DNA of 25,345 nucleotides from DATKSS01 sp049582065 (GTDB lineage Bacteria > Chloroflexota > Dormibacteria > Dormibacterales > Dormibacteraceae): contig JBAUTF010000403.1 in NCBI GenBank assembly GCA_049582065.1, positions 1 to 25,345 of the forward strand, in the 5' to 3' direction. The notes under the pieces are model-generated. The model was not told the DNA's origin and ran no database searches. It worked only from the letters and a program-made list of their open reading frames with translations. This document shows, piece after piece, positions 7,730-15,243 of this stretch. Within the stretch, counting starts at the first letter, position 1; every line of letters begins with the position of its first letter. Made by a program: the position numbers and the translations under genes.

Positions 7730-9835
7730 CTAGTCGACGCGGCCGAACGATTTGATCTCTTCGAGCTCGGTCGGAGACAGCTCGCGGGGCTGCTGACCCC
7801 GGCTGACCTTCTCGGCCTCAACGTGGTGTTTGATGGTCGCCACTACCTCGGGGTTGGCCAGGGTCGTGATGTCGCCGGTGCTGGCAAAGTTCGAGATGCC
7901 GGCGATGACGCGCCGCATGATCTTGCCTGACCTGGTTTTCGGCATGTCCGGGACGATCCAGACATTCTTTGGCCGGGCGATCTTTCCGATCAGGTTCTCA
8001 ATCGCGGCAGATACTTTGTCCTCGATCTGCTTGCTTGGCTTCACGCCGGGTTTCAGAGCGACGTACATCTCGACCGCGCGGCCTCGCAGCTCGTCTATCA
8101 CCGGCACTGCGGCGGCCTCCGCAATCTCTTCTACGGTGAGCGTGGCGGATTCGAGTTCCTTGGTGCCCAGCCGGTGTCCGGCGACGTTGATCACGTCGTC
8201 GACTCGGCCGATGATCCTGAAGTAGCCGTCCTCCGACTGCAGGGCGCCATCGCCCGCGAAGTACGGCCAGTCGCGCCAGTCCTTGCTCTTGGGGTCCTTG
8301 TTGTACTTCTTGAAGTAGGTCTCGACGAACTTCTCGGGGTTCCCCCAGATGGTCTGGAAGATCCCGGGCCACGGATTGCGGATGCAGATGTTGCCGGCCT
8401 TGCCGCTTCCCTTCGGCACCTGTTTCCCCTTCTCATCGAGGATCTCGGGATAGACCCCGAGCACGCCCGGGCCGGCGCTTCCGGGCTTCATCTTGTGGAA
8501 CGCGGGCATCGTGGTCGCGAGAAATCCGCCGTTTTCGGTCTGCCACCAGGTGTCGACGATGACCGCTTCGTCCTTGCCGACGACGTGGTAGTACCACCGC
8601 CACACTTCGGGCTCGATCGGCTCGCCGACCGTCGTCATGTGCTTGAAGTGGTAGTCGTACTTCTCCGGTTCGCTCGGGCCCAGCTTGCGCAGCATCCGGA
8701 TGGTGGTCGGCGCGGTGTGGAAGATGTTGACGCCCAGGCGCGCGGCGATCCTCCATGGCCGCCCCGGGTCGGGATAAGTGGGCACGCCTTCGTACATGAC
8801 GCTCGTGGCGGCAAGGGCCAGCGGTCCGTAGACGATGTAGGAGTGCCCGGTGATCCATCCGATGTCCGCGAAGCACCAGTATGTGTCTTCGGGGTGGATG
8901 TCCTGGTAGTACTTCGAAGTGCCGGCGACGTAGGCGAGGTACCCACCTGTGCTGTGCTGGGCGCCTTTGGGTTTCGCCGTGGTGCCGCTCGTGTACATGA
9001 GGAAGAGCGGGGCCTCCGCCGGCATGGAGACGGGTTCGACGATCTTGTCCCTGTAGTCCTTCATGACCTCGTTGACGATGAAGTCACGCCCCTTGACCAG
9101 CGGCGTCTTGGATGAGTAGGTGCCGGGATGGCGCTGCCAGATCAGCACCTTGTCGATCTTCTGGCCCTCCTTCTCGGCCTCCGCCAACGCCTCTTCAGCC
9201 TTGATTTTGTGGTCGAGCAGGTCGCCGTTCCTGTAGTACGCGTCCATGGTGATCAGGATGTGACTCCCAGAGTCGGCTATGCGTCCGCCGCAGGCCGCGC
9301 CGCTGAACCCTCCGAACACCTGGTTATGGATGACGCCAAGCCGGGCGCAGGCCAGCATCGTGACTGGCAGCTCTACAACCATCGGCAGGTGCAGCGTCAC
9401 CCGGTCTCCGGTCTTCAGCCCGCAGAAGTCCCTGAGCAGGGCGGCCATCTCGTTGACCCGCTTGTAAAGCTCTTGGTAGGTGATGACCTGGGTTTCCTGT
9501 TCTTCGAGCTCGGGTACCCAGATGAAAGCAGCCTTGTTTCGGTATTTCGCCAGGTGCCGGTCGACGCAGTTGAATGACGCGTTCAACCGGCCCCCGACGA
9601 ACCATTTCCAGAAAGGCGCGTTGCTGGTGTCAAGCGTGGTGTGCCAGTACTTGTCCCAGGTCAGGAGGTCAGCGTATTCCTTGAAGCATTCGGGGAAGTT
9701 CTTCTCGGCGAAACGCTCGAAGATCGACGGATCGCTCGCGTTCGCCTGGCCGATGAAGCTTGCCGGCGGCGAGAAGGTCTCCTCTTCTCGCCAGTGAACC
9801 GCGATCTCGGCTTCGGAGACCTGGACTTCGCTCAT
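7730..9835 (-). CDS. acsA: Acetyl-CoA synthetase (acetate-CoA ligase, AMP-forming)
   Basis: The 701-aa protein has the ANL-superfamily signatures. The phosphate-binding motif is TSGTTAKPKG (282-291), with alanine where many acetyl-CoA synthetases have glycine. It also has FADIGWITGHSYIVYGPL (322-339) and DTWWQTENGG (428-437). The C-terminal TRSGKIMRR carries K638, the lysine that is acetylated to switch off this enzyme in studied homologues. It activates acetate with ATP to acetyl-AMP and then acetyl-CoA in the cytoplasm. The length is a little above the usual 650. The ATG at 9835 follows a GGAGGT SD. It lies 27 bp downstream of the acetate transporter satP, so the two form an acetate uptake and activation operon. 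Confidence 0.95.
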   Translation of the reverse strand: MSEVQVSEAEIAVHWREEETFSPPASFIGQANASDPSIFERFAEKNFPECFKEYADLLTWDKYWHTTLDTSNAPFWKWFVGGRLNASFNCVDRHLAKYRNKAAFIWVPELEEQETQVITYQELYKRVNEMAALLRDFCGLKTGDRVTLHLPMVVELPVTMLACARLGVIHNQVFGGFSGAACGGRIADSGSHILITMDAYYRNGDLLDHKIKAEEALAEAEKEGQKIDKVLIWQRHPGTYSSKTPLVKGRDFIVNEVMKDYRDKIVEPVSMPAEAPLFLMYTSGTTAKPKGAQHSTGGYLAYVAGTSKYYQDIHPEDTYWCFADIGWITGHSYIVYGPLALAATSVMYEGVPTYPDPGRPWRIAARLGVNIFHTAPTTIRMLRKLGPSEPEKYDYHFKHMTTVGEPIEPEVWRWYYHVVGKDEAVIVDTWWQTENGGFLATTMPAFHKMKPGSAGPGVLGVYPEILDEKGKQVPKGSGKAGNICIRNPWPGIFQTIWGNPEKFVETYFKKYNKDPKSKDWRDWPYFAGDGALQSEDGYFRIIGRVDDVINVAGHRLGTKELESATLTVEEIAEAAAVPVIDELRGRAVEMYVALKPGVKPSKQIEDKVSAAIENLIGKIARPKNVWIVPDMPKTRSGKIMRRVIAGISNFASTGDITTLANPEVVATIKHHVEAEKVSRGQQPRELSPTELEEIKSFGRVD

Positions 9836-9862
9836 TGCTTGACCTCCATGCCCACGACCCCG

Positions 9863-10477
9863 TTACGACCAGAGGGCGGCGCCGACCGGCAGGATCGGCT
9901 TGGCCCGCATGCTATTCGCCACCACCGCCGCTGACGCGTACCAGGCTACGAGGGCGGTGATGATTCCCATCCAGCCGCCGATAGACACCAAGCCACTGCC
10001 AGCAGCGTCGCCATTGAAGTTGCCCCATGCCAGGAGTATCTCGGTGACCTCAAGGGTGAGAAAGACCAGGAATACGGATATGTTCAGCCGGGCGCTCCAG
10101 ATCAGCATGTAGGTGTTGAAGATCGCGAATGAGGTCAGGATCCATGCCAGCGTCGAGGTCACGTCCGTCACCGCGAGCTTGCCCCACAGGACGAGGGTCA
10201 CCGTTGCGGCCACTCCCATCCAGAAGGCGCCGTAGGTGGAAAAGGCCGTGGCGCCGAAAGTGTTGCCCGCCTTGAACTCCCACATGCCCGCCGCGAACTG
10301 GGCCAACCCGCCGTAGAAGATGGCAAAGCCGAAGAACACGAGCAGCGGCTCCCTGCTCACCCCCATGGCGTTGTGGACGCTCAGGAGGAAGGTTGTGAGG
10401 GCAAATCCAGCCAGGCCTAATGCCGCAGGATTGGCGATCGTCGCCAGCGGCGGCGCGGCAACTCTTGTCTCAGACAT
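9863..10477 (-). CDS. satP: Acetate/succinate transporter of the GPR1/FUN34/SatP family
   Basis: This 204-aa protein has the family signature NPAALGLAGFALTTFLLS near residues 15-32 and six hydrophobic segments, as in E. coli SatP (YaaH). The family takes up acetate and other short monocarboxylates through hexameric channels in the cytoplasmic membrane. The ATG at 10477 was chosen because GAGGAGGT lies 7 nt upstream; an in-frame extension further upstream would run through the SD and promoter region. It is first gene of a two-gene operon with acsA, so the cell imports acetate and converts it directly to acetyl-CoA. Confidence 0.92.
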   Translation of the reverse strand: MSETRVAAPPLATIANPAALGLAGFALTTFLLSVHNAMGVSREPLLVFFGFAIFYGGLAQFAAGMWEFKAGNTFGATAFSTYGAFWMGVAATVTLVLWGKLAVTDVTSTLAWILTSFAIFNTYMLIWSARLNISVFLVFLTLEVTEILLAWGNFNGDAAGSGLVSIGGWMGIITALVAWYASAAVVANSMRAKPILPVGAALWS

Positions 10478-10538
10478 CCCCTTGACCTCCTCTAAACAGC
10501 CGGAAGTCGAATGCCTCCGGCACCCCAGTGCGAGCACT

Positions 10539-10568
10539 AAACATGCACCGTCCCGGGGGCGGTGTCAA
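10539..10568 (-). promoter_or_regulatory. Candidate satP-acsA promoter with internal palindromic operator
   Basis: On the minus strand a perfect -35 hexamer TTGACA (10563-10568) is followed 17 nt later by the weak -10 CATGTT. A 19-nt near-perfect palindrome, CACCGTCCCGGGGGCGGTG (10546-10564), overlaps the -35 and fills most of the spacer, where a bound repressor or activator would control initiation. The 5' UTR would be about 50 nt. Confidence 0.5.
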
Positions 10569-10571
10569 TTC

Positions 10572-10586
10572 ATAAGCGAGGCTTAT
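10572..10586. promoter_or_regulatory. Inverted repeat ATAAGC-GAG-GCTTAT upstream of the satP -35 box
   Basis: A perfect 6-bp dyad with a 3-nt spacer lies 3 bp upstream of the predicted -35 of the acetate operon. Its placement fits an activator or upstream regulator site. The binding protein is unknown. Confidence 0.4.
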
Positions 10587-10844
10587 TGCTCGTATTTGCC
10601 CATGCGGCGGTGGTGCTCGGCAACGTGGCGGTCGAGGAGGAGGTCACGATTTAAGGCGGCGTGCCTGCGTCACGCCTTAACAGGCTGGGTTGCGGGCGGG
10701 CTGGTCTCTTCCTAAATTCATACTCAGCTGGCGTGTTGGGAGCTGGGGGAGGGGCTCCGGGAGGTGGGAGGGCCCTCGAAGAGGGGTGTGGCCGGGCCGC
10801 GCGGTTGGAAGGTGGCCGGGCCGTATGCGGTTGAATGGAGCGCG
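10587..10844. other. Intergenic region between the divergent satP and DMT genes
   Basis: Together with the satP leader this is a 367-bp stretch without a gene. Beyond the dyads near satP I see only purine-rich, G-rich sequence (about 10740-10815) and an SD (TGGAG, 10836-10840) for the exporter gene. No convincing -35/-10 pair for the plus strand and no small coding region could be supported. Confidence 0.5.
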
Positions 10845-11846
10845 ATGAAAAGGTCGGTCTCCCCGGCAGGCGGCATCAGCGTCGACCGGTTCTCGGTCGT
10901 ATTGGTCGCGGTCGCCGCCACTCTGTGGGCCTCCGACGCCTACTTCCGCAACCAGCTGGTCAACCACCTCACCGCCACCGAGATCGTGGTCGCCGAGGAC
11001 GCGCTGGTCACCCTGTTCCTCTTGCCCGTCCTCATCCGAAGCTCGAGCGAGCTGCGCCACCTCGGGCCGCGAGGATGGATCGCGGTCGGAATCATCGCCG
11101 CAGGCGCGCAGTCGGTCGCAACGATCCTGTTCACCGCCTCGTTCCAGGCTGCCGCCACGTACCAGGTTTTCGCGGAGACGTTCGTCCTGCAGCAGACCCA
11201 GCCCCTGATCGCGATCGTCCTCGCCTGGATCGTGCTGGGCGAGCGGCGGCGTCCGTGGTTCTGGCCGGCCGCGGCCGTGGCCTTGGTGGCCGTGTACCTG
11301 GTCGTGTTCGCGCAGGACCCCACCGCGCCGGTCTCCGCCCTCCAGAAGGGCCGGGTCGAGGTCGGCCTCCTCGCCCTTGGAGCCGCGGTCCTGTGGGCGA
11401 GCGGCACCGTGCTGGGTCGATTCGCCCTCGGCTCGATCAGCTTCTGGAGCATGACGGCGCTGCGATTCACGCTGGCGTTGCCGGTGCTGATTGCCATCAC
11501 CCTGGCCCAGAACGGCGCATCCGGCTTCACGCACTATCGCCTGTCAGATTTCGTGCCGAACCTTCTGGCTATAGCCCTCGTTCCCGGCCTTCTCGCGCTG
11601 CTCCTTTACTACCGCGCGCTGTCGAGGACCCCGGCGTCGCTGGCGACCATCGCCGAGATGGCCTACCCGGTCGCCGCGACGCTCATCGCCTCCGCTCCGC
11701 CGCCGTGGGGTTTCAACCAGCCCGTCTACGGCGTGCAGATCGTCGGGACCGGCCTGTTGATCGTTGTGATCATCGTCCTCAACTGGACGAAAGAAAAAGC
11801 CGCGCCTGCTGGGCAGGCGCAGTCACTCACACTTGCGGAGGGCTGA
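10845..11846 (+). CDS. EamA/DMT-superfamily transporter
   Basis: The 333-aa protein has about ten hydrophobic segments arranged as two EamA repeats. The first holds LVAVAATLWASDAYFRNQLV and ends near QQTQPLIAIVLAWIVLGERRRP. The second has LGAAVLWASGTVLGRFAL and SRTPASLATIAEMAYPVAATLIAS. The LGE-type ends of segment four are typical of drug/metabolite transporters. These usually export amino acids, metabolites or drugs; the substrate is unknown. The ATG at 10845 was chosen for its TGGAG SD at 4 nt. Its last 20 bases overlap the convergent Hsp70-like gene, and its 3' coding end carries that gene's terminator on the other strand. Confidence 0.85.
   Translation: MKRSVSPAGGISVDRFSVVLVAVAATLWASDAYFRNQLVNHLTATEIVVAEDALVTLFLLPVLIRSSSELRHLGPRGWIAVGIIAAGAQSVATILFTASFQAAATYQVFAETFVLQQTQPLIAIVLAWIVLGERRRPWFWPAAAVALVAVYLVVFAQDPTAPVSALQKGRVEVGLLALGAAVLWASGTVLGRFALGSISFWSMTALRFTLALPVLIAITLAQNGASGFTHYRLSDFVPNLLAIALVPGLLALLLYYRALSRTPASLATIAEMAYPVAATLIASAPPPWGFNQPVYGVQIVGTGLLIVVIIVLNWTKEKAAPAGQAQSLTLAEG
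11793..11820 (-). terminator. Intrinsic terminator of the Hsp70-like gene, inside the DMT coding end
   Basis: On the minus strand GCGCCTGC-CCA-GCAGGCGC (8-bp perfect stem) begins 6 nt after the Hsp70-like stop and is followed by GGCTTTTTCTTTC, a good U-tract. This is the clearest Rho-independent terminator in the window. The same bases encode the KEKAAPAGQAQ tail of the opposing DMT protein. Confidence 0.75.
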
Positions 11847-13152
11847 CCTTCTCCATACCCCACAGCTGCTGAGCGCGCACGCCCAGGCCATGCACTACTG
11901 CGGTGAAGGCGTCGCGCTGCTCGAGCTTCCCCGCCCCGAAAGCCAAGGCAAGCTCCGCCCGGAAGGCGGGAATGTATGCCGACCCGCCGGTGAGCAGAAC
12001 CCGGTCGACGTCGGCTTCCGCGATCCCGGCCTCCATCAAGGCGCGCCGTGTCGTCTCCGCCACGAGCTCGAGCTCCGGCCGGATCATCGATTCGAAAGCG
12101 GAGCGCATCACGGTGACACGCAGCCTCAGGGGGGCGAACTCGATGTCTGTAGCGTCCCCGTCCGAAAGGGCGATCTTGGCCGACTCGATCGCCTTGTAGA
12201 AGTCGTAGGCATAGCCCTCATAAAGGAGCGCGTGCACGATCTCGGCTTCGGCGCCGCCGATACGCGAGAGGATCGCCGGGATGCCAGGATCGGCCATCAG
12301 GAGGCGCACCGCGCTGGCCGTGCGCAGCTCGTTGAAGAGCCAGTTGGGGAGCACCTCAAGCCCGAGCGCGGGACCGACCAGGGTCTCGAAAAGCACGCCG
12401 TCCAGCATTTCTCCTCCGATCGCGATGCCGGACGTGGCCGCGATCCGCGGCTCGCCGCCACGGGAATCCAGCACTGCGACGTCGTAGGTGCCGCCGCCAA
12501 AGTCGACGGCGATCTCGACGCCCGGGTGGGCGGGCTCGCCGATCACGGCCGCCGCCGGTTCGGGAAGAAACGCCACCTCGGTGAATCCCGCCTGTTCGGC
12601 GGCCTGCTCGAGACGCTGGAATGCCTCGGCGCGCGAGGCGGACCTCTCGTCGGGATCCTCGCCCGCGAAGACCACCGGATGGCCCAACACCACCGCCTCG
12701 ACCGGGCTGCCGGCGGCCGCGTCGACCTCATCCTTGAGGCGCTTCAAGACCACGCTCACCAGCGCGCCGACGCTGAAGTCCGTCGCCCAGGAGTTCGTCC
12801 CCGCGAAGCCGAGCTTCGCCAGCTCGTGCTTGACCCCGGACAGGAGGCGCGCGTCGTTGCAACCGCCTCCCTTGCGGTACTGGCGGCAGTCGGTGTCCCA
12901 TCCGTAGGGCGCCAGCGGGCACTTCCAGCAGTCGGTCTTCTCGTGGCCCGACCGCAGGAAGGTCTTGACCGCTTCGTCGCCCGCGGTCCGGCGCCCGCCG
13001 CGGTGCAGGTAGACGAACGAAGGAAGGGTCTTCGAGACCCGGCCTGGTCCGACCGGCAGCACCTCGACCCGGTCGGGATAAGCGATCGCGACCGAGCTGT
13101 TGCTGGTGCCGAAGTCGATGCCACACCCTATTGGTTGTGCGGAGCGAGTCAC
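11827..13152 (-). CDS. Hsp70-family (YegD-like) ATPase with four-cysteine insertion
   Basis: This 441-aa protein has the actin/Hsp70 ATPase signatures: GIDFGTSNSSVAIA (11-24, phosphate 1), VDFGGGTYDVAVLD in the middle (phosphate 2) and VLLTGGSAYIPAF near the end (adenosine). As in YegD it lacks a long DnaK-type substrate-binding domain, so it is more likely a specialised ATPase or partner protein than a general chaperone. Residues 75-98 contain C75-x2-C78-x10-C89-x8-C98, which could bind zinc or an Fe-S cluster. The GTG at 13152 was chosen because a promoter with its -10 six nt upstream makes it a leaderless start; the in-frame extension upstream would cross the promoter and the divergent gene. 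Confidence 0.85.
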   Translation of the reverse strand: MTRSAQPIGCGIDFGTSNSSVAIAYPDRVEVLPVGPGRVSKTLPSFVYLHRGGRRTAGDEAVKTFLRSGHEKTDCWKCPLAPYGWDTDCRQYRKGGGCNDARLLSGVKHELAKLGFAGTNSWATDFSVGALVSVVLKRLKDEVDAAAGSPVEAVVLGHPVVFAGEDPDERSASRAEAFQRLEQAAEQAGFTEVAFLPEPAAAVIGEPAHPGVEIAVDFGGGTYDVAVLDSRGGEPRIAATSGIAIGGEMLDGVLFETLVGPALGLEVLPNWLFNELRTASAVRLLMADPGIPAILSRIGGAEAEIVHALLYEGYAYDFYKAIESAKIALSDGDATDIEFAPLRLRVTVMRSAFESMIRPELELVAETTRRALMEAGIAEADVDRVLLTGGSAYIPAFRAELALAFGAGKLEQRDAFTAVVHGLGVRAQQLWGMEKVSPPQV

Positions 13153-13158
13153 CGGCGG

Positions 13159-13187
13159 ACTATAAAGGGCGCTGAGATCCGATTCAA
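13159..13187 (-). promoter_or_regulatory. Leaderless promoter for the Hsp70-like gene
   Basis: TTGAAT (13182-13187) and TATAGT (13159-13164) are separated by exactly 17 bp on the minus strand. The GTG start begins 7 nt past the -10, so transcription should begin at or next to the start codon. There is no SD. The -35 box abuts and partly overlaps the SD of the divergent SRPBCC gene. Confidence 0.6.
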
Positions 13188-13198
13188 AGGAGGAGTTG

Positions 13199-13621
13199 AT
13201 GGCCCGGGAATACGGCACGTCGGTCGAAACCACGGCATCGCCGGAGAACGTCTGGCGAATCTGGTCGGACATGTCCACCTGGGGAGATTGGAATCCCAAC
13301 GTGTCCAGCATGGATTGGCAGGGCGGATTCACCTCTGGCACGGCCGGTGTCATGAACACCCGGGCCGGCCAGCATCACAAGATGCACCTTCTCGACGTTC
13401 AGCCCGGCCGCAGCTTTGCGCTTGAGACAAGCGTTGTGCCAGGGACCCGTTTCCGATTCAACTGCCGGGTCGAGCCGGTGGACGGCAAGACCAAGGTGAG
13501 TCAGACGGTCGAGGTCAAGGGGCCACTGGGGCCCGTGATGGGCGGGATGATGGGACCCCAGGTGTCCAAGGAGTTCGGGACTCTGCTCGAAAACCTCGCG
13601 AGGAGAGCCGAAGCGAGCTGA
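13199..13621 (+). CDS. SRPBCC-family (polyketide cyclase/START-like) protein
   Basis: This 140-aa protein begins MAREYGTSVETTASPENVWRIWSDMSTWGDWNPNV. That pattern of an early beta strand, P-x-x-VW helix and W-x-x-WNP segment is typical of SRPBCC ligand-binding proteins (polyketide_cyc2/START-like). It continues with GTRFRFNCRVEPVDGKTKVSQTVEVKGPLGPVMGGMM and a long C-terminal helix. Such proteins bind hydrophobic small molecules in a deep pocket; the ligand is unknown. The ATG at 13199 is preferred over TTG at 13196 because the SD GGAGG (13189-13193) is 5 nt from the ATG. It is divergent from the Hsp70-like gene and convergent with marR 12 bp downstream. Confidence 0.82.
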   Translation: MAREYGTSVETTASPENVWRIWSDMSTWGDWNPNVSSMDWQGGFTSGTAGVMNTRAGQHHKMHLLDVQPGRSFALETSVVPGTRFRFNCRVEPVDGKTKVSQTVEVKGPLGPVMGGMMGPQVSKEFGTLLENLARRAEAS

Positions 13622-13632
13622 AGGAGCGCCGG

Positions 13633-14082
13633 CTAGAGCCGCGACAGGGCGGCGTGAACCGCGTCCGCCTCTTCCGGCGCCAGGTGGCTGCCCAGGTTCT
13701 CCTCGAGGCTGCGCACGAATACCGCATAGGCCTTCTCGTATGAGGCTTTGCCTTTTTCGGTGAGGTGAGCGTAGACGCCGCGACGGTCGGCCGGGCACGA
13801 ATGGCGGTCGATGAGGCCCGCCTTGATCATCTGCTCGATCCGCCGCGAGGCCCCGCTGTCGGTGATGCCCGCGAGCCGGGCAAGGTCCTGGAAGCGGAGC
13901 ATGGCGTCGGGCGCGCGGTTGAGATGGACGAGCACGTCGTACCAGCCGAGCGGGATGCCGGCGTTGGGGAGCATGTCCTTTTCGATCGCCGCCGACGTCG
14001 TGCTGTGGACGCGCGCGAGGCTCTCCCAGACCTCCACCACCTTGGTCGGACTGACCTTCTTCACTCCGCCAATGGTATTCAT
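13633..14082 (-). CDS. MarR-family transcriptional regulator
   Basis: The 149-aa protein has the MarR winged-helix layout: LGWYDVLVHLNRAPDAMLRFQDLARLAGITDSGASRRIEQMIKAGLIDRHSCPADRRGVYAHLTEKGKA covers helices 2-5 and the DR-x-R wing (PADRRGVYAHLT). MarR dimers bind palindromes and release DNA on binding a phenolic, lipid or oxidant signal. The ATG at 14082 has no SD; TATATA lies 8 nt upstream, so a leaderless transcript is possible. It lies downstream of the yceI-like gene on the same strand and may control the palindrome upstream of that gene. Confidence 0.88.
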   Translation of the reverse strand: MNTIGGVKKVSPTKVVEVWESLARVHSTTSAAIEKDMLPNAGIPLGWYDVLVHLNRAPDAMLRFQDLARLAGITDSGASRRIEQMIKAGLIDRHSCPADRRGVYAHLTEKGKASYEKAYAVFVRSLEENLGSHLAPEEADAVHAALSRL

Positions 14083-14107
14083 CAGGGGCCTATATAGATA
14101 AGGACGA

Positions 14108-14129
14108 GGCCGGGCGGGATCGCCCGGCC
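14108..14129 (-). terminator. Hairpin downstream of the yceI-like gene
   Basis: GGCCGGGCG / CGCCCGGCC form a 9-bp perfect stem with a 4-nt loop, 16 nt after the yceI-like stop on the minus strand. TCGTCCTTATC follows, a moderately U-rich stretch. It separates yceI from marR transcription. Confidence 0.6.
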
Positions 14130-14145
14130 GTTTCCTCTGGGTCTC

Positions 14146-14694
14146 TTACGATGCCGGGACGAGCTCGGCGACCTTGACCACGATCTCGGCGTCGACCTCG
14201 AGTTTGATGGTGTGGCTTGCAAACGGCACCGCGCCGGCGACTCCGTTCCAGTTGAGCCCGAAGTCCATGCGGTCGAGCTGGCCACGTGCGCTGATGCCAA
14301 CCCTCTCCTTGGCCCCGAACGGGTCGGCCATGCGGCCTTCGATCGTGGCGTCGAGCACGATCGGCTTGGTCACGTCCCTGACCGTGAGGTCACCGGTGAC
14401 GCGGAACGACTCTGCGTCGACGGGTTCGAGCTTGGTGATCTTAAAGGTGATGTAGGGGTACTTCTCGGCGTCGAAAAAGTCGGCCGAGCGAAGATGCGTG
14501 TCGCGCTGGTCGCTCCTCGACTCGAGGCTTGCGACCTCGATCCTGACTTCGCCGCGCGCCTTGGTGAAGTCCTCGTCGGAGCCCTGGAACTGGCCCTCGA
14601 ACTTGTTGAACCGGCCGCGCACGGTTGACACCCCGAGGTGCTTGGCCGTGAACCCGATGTGCGTGTGCTGCTGATCGACTTCGTACTGAACCAT
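14146..14694 (-). CDS. YceI-family lipid-binding-fold protein
   Basis: This 182-aa protein begins MVQYEVDQQHTHIGFTAKHLGVSTVRGRFNKFEGQF. The D-x-x-HT-x-I-x-F start, VRG-x-F, then the R-x-THLRSADFFDAEKYPYITFK segment are hallmarks of YceI. Family members form a lipocalin-like barrel that binds isoprenoid-type lipids. There is no signal peptide, so this copy is cytoplasmic, unlike periplasmic E. coli YceI. The ATG at 14694 follows AGGAGG at 5-6 nt; a longer in-frame reading would include the SD and palindrome. It lies at the end of a possible SDR / membrane protein / yceI cluster and upstream of marR. Confidence 0.9.
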   Translation of the reverse strand: MVQYEVDQQHTHIGFTAKHLGVSTVRGRFNKFEGQFQGSDEDFTKARGEVRIEVASLESRSDQRDTHLRSADFFDAEKYPYITFKITKLEPVDAESFRVTGDLTVRDVTKPIVLDATIEGRMADPFGAKERVGISARGQLDRMDFGLNWNGVAGAVPFASHTIKLEVDAEIVVKVAELVPAS

Positions 14695-14732
14695 GTGGTC
14701 CTCCTGGAAATTGGATGGTTGACCACTACTAC

Positions 14733-14748
14733 TTGCTTGCGCAAGCAA
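14733..14748. promoter_or_regulatory. Perfect 16-bp palindrome TTGCTTGCGCAAGCAA, candidate MarR-type operator
   Basis: The palindrome has no mismatches or spacer. It lies 39 nt upstream of the yceI-like start, directly after the stop codon of the membrane-protein gene. Size and form match MarR-family operators, and a marR gene lies just downstream of yceI. The link is inference. Confidence 0.6.
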
Positions 14749-15243
14749 CTATTCCAGAATGGTGGCTGATCTCCTGCGCTCGAACGCCCGGCCTGACTTG
14801 CGCCAGGTGAACCAGGTGCCCGCGAGCATGATCAACAGGAAGGCGACCAGCGCGATGCTGAACAGGACCGGGCCGCGCTTACCGGACTGCAGAGCCGGCC
14901 CGAGCGGGCTCCAGTCCACGGTGGCGGCCGCGTTCAGCCAGGCGATCAGTCCTGTCACGAAAGCGGCCAGCGCCAGCGTCCAGCGCTTCTCCGAACCTGA
15001 CATGCGGCCGATGTCGAGCCGGTGCGGCCGCGCCGACGCCTCTACGTGTCCGAGGCGGCTGAGCAGGAAGAACCAGACGATCAGCATCACGACGCCCACG
15101 CTCAGGGCGATCCAGGGGTAGGCGGTGGTGTCGTACGGCGCGAGGTCTGCCGAGCCGGCCCAAGCCGCCATCGGCAGCGCCCAGATCAAGCTCGTCAGAG
15201 CGGCAAAGCCGGACTTTCCGAATCGCTCGACCAGGCGGGTCAT
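14749..15243 (-). CDS. Hypothetical integral membrane protein
   Basis: The 164-aa protein starts MTRLVERFGKSGFAALTSLIWALP and has about four membrane segments (about 12-30, 40-60, 87-106 and 126-146) with a basic tail FTWRKSGRAFERRRS. I do not recognise the family. Its ATG overlaps the stop of the SDR gene as TGATG (1 nt), so translation is coupled. Its stop codon directly abuts the 16-bp palindrome, so yceI has its own regulated promoter or lies in the same transcript with an internal operator. Confidence 0.7.
   Translation of the reverse strand: MTRLVERFGKSGFAALTSLIWALPMAAWAGSADLAPYDTTAYPWIALSVGVVMLIVWFFLLSRLGHVEASARPHRLDIGRMSGSEKRWTLALAAFVTGLIAWLNAAATVDWSPLGPALQSGKRGPVLFSIALVAFLLIMLAGTWFTWRKSGRAFERRRSATILE

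Noticed and set aside
11833..13425. 530-residue plus-strand frame opposite the Hsp70-like gene
   Set aside because: It runs across the divergent promoter and SRPBCC start and has no domain pattern; the minus strand has all three Hsp70 ATPase motifs.
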